Source: Bacteriovoracaceae bacterium
Lineage (GTDB): Bacteria; Bdellovibrionota; UBA1018
Assembly (NCBI GenBank): GCA_947446835.1
Contig: CANFHS010000094.1
Location: 1-8,764 of the forward strand
DNA: 8,764 bases
Reading direction: 5' to 3'
In this document: positions 5,665 through 8,764 of the stretch, one piece after another
Position numbering within the stretch: position 1 is the stretch's first letter
Layout: each line of letters opens with the position of its first letter
Position numbers and translations under genes: made by a program
The notes under the pieces: generated by a model
Databases searched by the model: none
Seen by the model: the letters and a program-made list of their open reading frames with translations, nothing else
What the model was told of the DNA's origin: nothing

Positions 5665-6916
5665 GCCGGGGCCTCTGGGCCCGGTCGGCAAAGTCGTAGG
5701 CCCGCACCGTGTTCACGGCCGCGCGGAACCCGGAACGCACGATGTCCGCCAGCCTTCGCGCGGACAGGCTGAAGTGTTCGCCAAAGAACATCTGCGCGTC
5801 CGCCGGGTCGGGGTGGATGTAGATGGTGTCCACGTCCGTGCGGTGGTGCAGCTCGGACTCGAGGATCTCGAGGATGCGCCTGCGGTGGTCGTCCGAAACC
5901 CCCGACTGGCGGCAGTAGCGGGCCACGGCTTCGATGGCCTGGCGCTGGGTCTGCTTGTTGTGCACGTACTGGTTCACCTTCTGCTCGATCAGCAGGTAGA
6001 TGGACTGGATCAGGATGGCCGGCAGCCCGTGCTCGGTCAGCGAGCCGATCTCCTTCTTGAAGTGGTAGGGCTGGTGCGTGTAGCTGGCAAAGATGAGGTC
6101 GGCGCCCGCGTCCACGGCCACGTGGGTGGAGAGCGTGTCGCGGATCTCGCCGTCCACGTAGGCGATGTTGTTGCCCTTGGCATTGCGGATCGGGTAGGGG
6201 GCGAAGATGAAGGGCAGGGCGGTGGAAGCCGCGCAGGCCTCCGAGATGGGCACGTCGTTGTCGTACTGGCACGTCAGGTCGTGCGGCGGCGGCTGGTAGC
6301 TGTATTTGCCGAACACCACCTTGCGCGAGTGGTTCAGCTGGGTGGCCACGATGAACAGGTCGGCCAGGTAGTCCTGGAAGCGGTTGGAGGGCAGGACCTC
6401 TTCTCGCAGGTACTGCTCGATTCCCGAGGTCGAGAAGATGCCGGTCGACTTCAGCCAGCGGAACTGGAGGATGGCCTCCCATTTTCCCTGGAACAGGTCG
6501 CTGGCCAGGTTGCGGAACATCAGTACCTGCTTGAGCTGCTCGCGGGCCAGCTCGCTGCGCAGCTTGAACATCTTGGGATGCGTCAGCCGGGGCAGGACCT
6601 TGGGGATCATGTCCTGGGGATCCGCGGTCTTGCGTCCCAGGAACGAGTTGAAGATGTTGTCCAGCGAGTAGCCGGCCGCCAGGTAGGACGAGATGATCGA
6701 ACCGGCCGACGAGCCCACGTAGGTGGAGATTTCCATCGGGCCGGGGGTGCGGACCGGGGCGTTCGGGTCCAGGACCCCGCCGAAGAACCGGAATCCCTGC
6801 TCCTGGAGGCCCAGGGCGACGCCCAGGTGGAAGGCGCCCGCTTTCGTCGCCCCACCGCTGCAGACAAACGCGATCTTTCTCTTGGGGCCGATGGAGATGC
6901 GATCTGTCACTGCCAT
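5636..6916 (-). CDS. Patatin-like phospholipase
   Basis: A 426-residue serine lipid acyl-hydrolase of the patatin family. The oxyanion-hole loop is S-G-G-A-T-K-A-G-A (20-28). The nucleophile elbow G-S-S-A-G is at 68-72, giving Ser70 as the catalytic serine. The block A-A-S-T-A-L-P-F-I-F-A-P (229-240) is the usual third motif, and Asp255 in D-G-E (255-257) completes the Ser-Asp dyad. The family usually has DGG or DGA here, so Glu257 is slightly unusual. No signal peptide is seen, so export, if any, would be by another route. A C-terminal extension (about 300-426) is predicted helical and basic. The start at ATG 6916 is used because the catalytic domain begins soon after; a further 33 codons upstream overlap the promoter region and the divergent gene. 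Bdellovibrio-like bacteria carry similar proteins, which may act on prey or self membranes (inference). It is convergent with the Nudix gene and divergent from the helix-turn-helix gene. Confidence 0.9.
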   Translation of the reverse strand: MAVTDRISIGPKRKIAFVCSGGATKAGAFHLGVALGLQEQGFRFFGGVLDPNAPVRTPGPMEISTYVGSSAGSIISSYLAAGYSLDNIFNSFLGRKTADPQDMIPKVLPRLTHPKMFKLRSELAREQLKQVLMFRNLASDLFQGKWEAILQFRWLKSTGIFSTSGIEQYLREEVLPSNRFQDYLADLFIVATQLNHSRKVVFGKYSYQPPPHDLTCQYDNDVPISEACAASTALPFIFAPYPIRNAKGNNIAYVDGEIRDTLSTHVAVDAGADLIFASYTHQPYHFKKEIGSLTEHGLPAILIQSIYLLIEQKVNQYVHNKQTQRQAIEAVARYCRQSGVSDDHRRRILEILESELHHRTDVDTIYIHPDPADAQMFFGEHFSLSARRLADIVRSGFRAAVNTVRAYDFADRAQRPRPIDTRSGAS

Positions 6917-6925
6917 TGAGATTAC

Positions 6926-6953
6926 TTGAAATCCACGGTCGGGGAAATAGAAT
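6926..6953 (+). promoter_or_regulatory. Sigma70-type promoter for the helix-turn-helix gene
   Basis: TTGAAA (6926-6931) and TAGAAT (6948-6953) with a 16-base spacer match the sigma70 pattern well. The predicted transcription start is near 6960. That leaves about 15 bases of leader containing GAGGA (6962-6966), eight bases before the ATG at 6975. A GTG at 6960 falls at the predicted start of transcription. Confidence 0.55.
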
Positions 6954-6975
6954 AGGCAGGTGAGGACGGCGTCAA
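6949..6975 (-). promoter_or_regulatory. Promoter-like element for the patatin gene, overlapping the opposite promoter
   Basis: On the minus strand TTGACG (6975-6970) and TATTCT (6954-6949) are 15 bases apart, with ATTTCC following. Transcription would start near 6942 and leave about 25 bases of leader before the ATG at 6916. The -10 box is almost the same DNA as the plus-strand TAGAAT box, and the -35 box covers the start codon of the opposite gene. The short spacer makes this the weaker of the two. Confidence 0.35.
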
Positions 6976-7289
6976 TGGAAGGCACCTGGATCCCCCTGAT
7001 GGAGTATGCGATCAAGCGCGGTGTCAGCCTTTCGACATTGCGCCGTCACATCAAGGCCGAGAAGATCGCCTACCGGATCGAAGCCGGCCGCTACCTGGTG
7101 TTCGACGACCAGTCGTCCGTGGCGGCGCCCGTCGAGGCGAGCCCTTCTTCGCGCGTCATCGCTTTTGATGACCGCAAACAGCTGGAGCGCGAGCTCCAGA
7201 AGGCCCGCGAGGAAATCGCGGAGCTCAAGACGCTGATTGCCTTCTATGAAGAACAGCTTGCCTCCTCGGGCTCCAAGATTGGCACCTGA
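6975..7289 (+). CDS. Small helix-turn-helix protein with C-terminal coiled coil
   Basis: A 104-residue protein. Residues 5-45 (W-I-P-L-M-E-Y-A-I-K-R-G-V-S-L-S-T-L-R-R-H-I-K) form an excisionase/MerR-like helix-turn-helix. The recognition helix is followed by a beta-hairpin wing (Y-R-I-E-A-G-R-Y-L-V). A short Ala/Ser/Pro linker (46-60) leads to a strongly charged heptad-like helix at 67-95, probably a dimerising coiled coil. It is likely a DNA-binding regulator, possibly of its own divergent region, but this is inference. I choose ATG 6975 because GAGGA at 6962-6966 is well spaced; GTG 6960 is an in-frame alternative and would add five residues. The pattern 'IPLxEYAxKxGVSLSTLRRxIK' reminds me of Bdellovibrionota proteins. 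Its 3' end overlaps the next gene by 44 bases. Confidence 0.82.
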   Translation: MEGTWIPLMEYAIKRGVSLSTLRRHIKAEKIAYRIEAGRYLVFDDQSSVAAPVEASPSSRVIAFDDRKQLERELQKAREEIAELKTLIAFYEEQLASSGSKIGT

Positions 7290-8764
7290 ACCGGGGCGTC
7301 GGCCCATCCTTCACGCCCTGGCCCTGGCGCTTGCCGGAACGGCCCTGGTGGCGCCGCTGGTGTGGCCCGGGCAGGCACGGGCCTCGGCCGAGCTGGATCG
7401 CAAGTACTCGCTCAGGACCGTGGGTGTGCTGCGGTCGTGGGACAACGTGGATGGGCTCTTCTCGGATTACGTCACTTCGGCGTTCCGCGACTGGTTCCAG
7501 GCCCAAAGCCGTTTCGTGTTCATCGATCTTTCCAAGGCCGATGCGCTGATGCAGGCCTCCAAGCTCAGCTACCTGAAGCTGGTCGAGGACAACGAGGTGC
7601 TCGGGCAGGTTTCCAAGGTCATGAAGTCCGAGAGCGTGGTCCGCACCAAGGTGTGGAAGGAGGGCTCGCGCTACCGCTTCAAGATCGACTGGCTGCACGC
7701 GCCCCACATGGAGCTCCTGGCCACCGAGACTTTCCAGTTCGAGGAGCCCTCCGACGGAAAATCCTTCAGCGCCGAGGACCTGAAAAAAGCCCTGCAGGGG
7801 GCACTGGAGCGGCTGGTCCGGCAGGTGCCGCTCCTGGCTTCGGTCTCGGGGCGCGATGGCGACTCCTTCACCCTGGATGTGGGCAAGAATGCGGGTCTGC
7901 GCCGGGGCGACACGGTGGTGGTGGCCACGCTGGACGAGGTCAAGAAGCACCCGCTCCTGAATTCGATCGTGGATTGGCGTACCTCCGAAACGGGCCGCGG
8001 CACCATCGAGACGGTGGACGAGGCCATTTCGTTCGGCAAGGTGTTGTCCGAGGAGGCCGGCCGCAAGCTGAGTCGCCAGCAGAAGGTGGTCAAGATCATC
8101 CAGGGGCCTGAGCCTCGCGTGGAGCCCGTCGTGGACGAGAACCAGGAGCGCGCCAAGGAAATGGAGGCGCCCCCCCGTCTGGGCTGGGGCGCGGGCGGTC
8201 TTTGGCTGGGCACCCTGAGCCGCCAGTACGCTACTTCGCCCCAGGTCAATGCGGGCCGCTCGGGCACCGCGCTTTTTCTGGGTGCCAAGGCCGAAGGGCA
8301 GCTGTGGCTGAACCGCGAGTGGTTTGCCGAGCTGGGGCTGGCCTTCGGGTTTTCGAGCCTGAACCAGAACGACCTTTCGACGGGCACTTCGACCGGGCTT
8401 GCCAGCATTTCGGTCACCGCCATCCAGAGCAGGCTTTCGATGGGCTATACCTATTTCGCCACGCCCGAGCTGACTGGTCCCAAGGGCACCCTTCGGCTGG
8501 GATACCAGAGCACAGCCTACTCGATGCCCTCATCCACCACCGAGTACACCGGGCCCTGCACGACCAAGGGCCTCTTTCTGGGCGTCGGGGGCGACCTGCC
8601 GCTTCGGAATGGCTGGGGCGCCCTGGTCAACTTCGACTTCGGCTTCCTGAACACGGTCAGCGCCTCGGATTTCATCAGCTCTTCCGCCCAGAGCGTTTCT
8701 TCGGTGAACTTCTTCCTGGGGGGCTATTACCGCTGGAAGCCCCGCCTGAGCCTGCGGATGGGCC
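7246..8764 (+). CDS. Large envelope protein: CsgG/FlgT-like periplasmic region plus beta-barrel-like C-terminus (3' end outside window)
   Basis: An open frame of at least 506 codons runs past the right edge. A basic N-terminus is followed by a hydrophobic signal (about 21-40) with an A-R-A cleavage site (44-46), so it is exported. Residues 52-165 look like a small alpha/beta domain of the CsgG/FlgT-middle type: strand R-T-V-G-V-L, helix, strand R-F-V-F-I-D, helix, then two strands Y-R-F-K-I-D and M-E-L-L-A-T-E-T-F-Q-F. Residues 198-228 (G-K-N-A-G-L-R-R-G-D-T-V-V-V) match the beta-turn of FlgT/peptidoglycan-associated C-terminal domains. From about 312 the sequence alternates Gly, Ser, aromatic and hydrophobic residues (LGTLSRQY, GTALFLGAKAEGQLWL, AELGLAFGFS), as in outer-membrane beta-barrels. 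Start: ATG 7246 lies inside the upstream gene and has no clear ribosome site; TTG 7279 is the alternative and keeps the signal peptide. Overlap with the helix-turn-helix gene suggests co-transcription. Domain calls are by eye and moderate. Confidence 0.75.
   Translation, partial: MKNSLPPRAPRLAPEPGRRPILHALALALAGTALVAPLVWPGQARASAELDRKYSLRTVGVLRSWDNVDGLFSDYVTSAFRDWFQAQSRFVFIDLSKADALMQASKLSYLKLVEDNEVLGQVSKVMKSESVVRTKVWKEGSRYRFKIDWLHAPHMELLATETFQFEEPSDGKSFSAEDLKKALQGALERLVRQVPLLASVSGRDGDSFTLDVGKNAGLRRGDTVVVATLDEVKKHPLLNSIVDWRTSETGRGTIETVDEAISFGKVLSEEAGRKLSRQQKVVKIIQGPEPRVEPVVDENQERAKEMEAPPRLGWGAGGLWLGTLSRQYATSPQVNAGRSGTALFLGAKAEGQLWLNREWFAELGLAFGFSSLNQNDLSTGTSTGLASISVTAIQSRLSMGYTYFATPELTGPKGTLRLGYQSTAYSMPSSTTEYTGPCTTKGLFLGVGGDLPLRNGWGALVNFDFGFLNTVSASDFISSSAQSVSSVNFFLGGYYRWKPRLSLRMG

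Noticed and set aside
5528..6919. A 463-residue open frame on the plus strand.
   Set aside because: It is antisense to the patatin gene, whose catalytic motifs are intact on the other strand; the frame is Val/Gly/Arg-rich and featureless.
7362..8111. A 249-residue plus-strand open frame.
   Set aside because: It is out of frame with the envelope protein and Gly/Arg/Ala-rich without structure; the frame starting at 7246 is the real one.
7225..8423. Minus-strand open frames of 241 and 250 residues.
   Set aside because: They are antisense to the large envelope protein, which has a signal peptide and coherent domains.
1..8764. tRNA, rRNA, CRISPR array, insertion sequence, attachment site or replication origin.
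   Set aside because: I saw no repeat-spacer pattern, transposase-like frame, terminal inverted repeats, or RNA-gene-like conserved stretches.

Overview
The window is GC-rich bacterial chromosomal DNA with tightly packed genes. It holds eleven coding features and no RNA gene, insertion sequence, CRISPR array or phage gene that I can support. The organism is probably a Gram-negative with an outer membrane: there are several secreted proteins, a FliL-like protein and a barrel-like outer-membrane protein. The patatin-like phospholipase and the small helix-turn-helix/coiled-coil protein look to me like Bdellovibrionota (Bdellovibrio-like, high-GC) proteins. That is an impression from sequence style, not a database result.

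Layout, left to right. (a) 1-316, minus: the N-terminal 105 codons of a short-chain dehydrogenase (SDR) that runs off the left edge. It lies in visibly less GC-rich DNA and has an AT-rich promoter with a perfect TATAAT. (b) 1993-498, minus: a likely three-gene unit made of a periplasmic DUF4399 protein, a small two-helix membrane protein with a broken or non-standard start, and a COG4705-type membrane protein built of four internal repeats. (c) 2042-2863, plus: a complete classical SDR, divergent from the DUF4399 gene across only 48 bases. (d) 2987-5664, plus: a tryptophan-rich secreted protein of unknown function, a FliL-like single-pass membrane protein, a secreted 207-residue protein of unknown function, and a MutT-type Nudix hydrolase. 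The last three are packed like an operon. (e) 6916-5636, minus: a patatin-like phospholipase whose 3' end overlaps the Nudix gene by 29 bases. (f) 6975-8764, plus: a small DNA-binding-like protein with a coiled coil, then a large envelope protein that continues past the right edge. The large protein has a signal peptide, an alpha/beta CsgG/FlgT-like region and a beta-barrel-like C-terminus.

How they may work together. The window is not one pathway; it is a set of small envelope and housekeeping units. Most products act in the membrane, periplasm or outer membrane. Two divergent control regions stand out: 1994-2041 between the DUF4399 and SDR genes, and 6917-6974 between the patatin and helix-turn-helix genes, where promoter-like elements for both directions overlap. 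Several promoter-like -10 boxes lie so close to the start codon that leaderless or near-leaderless transcripts are possible. I do not see an obvious new defence or biosynthetic system. The best leads are the disrupted small membrane gene at 1282-1507 and the two-part envelope protein at 7246-8764.
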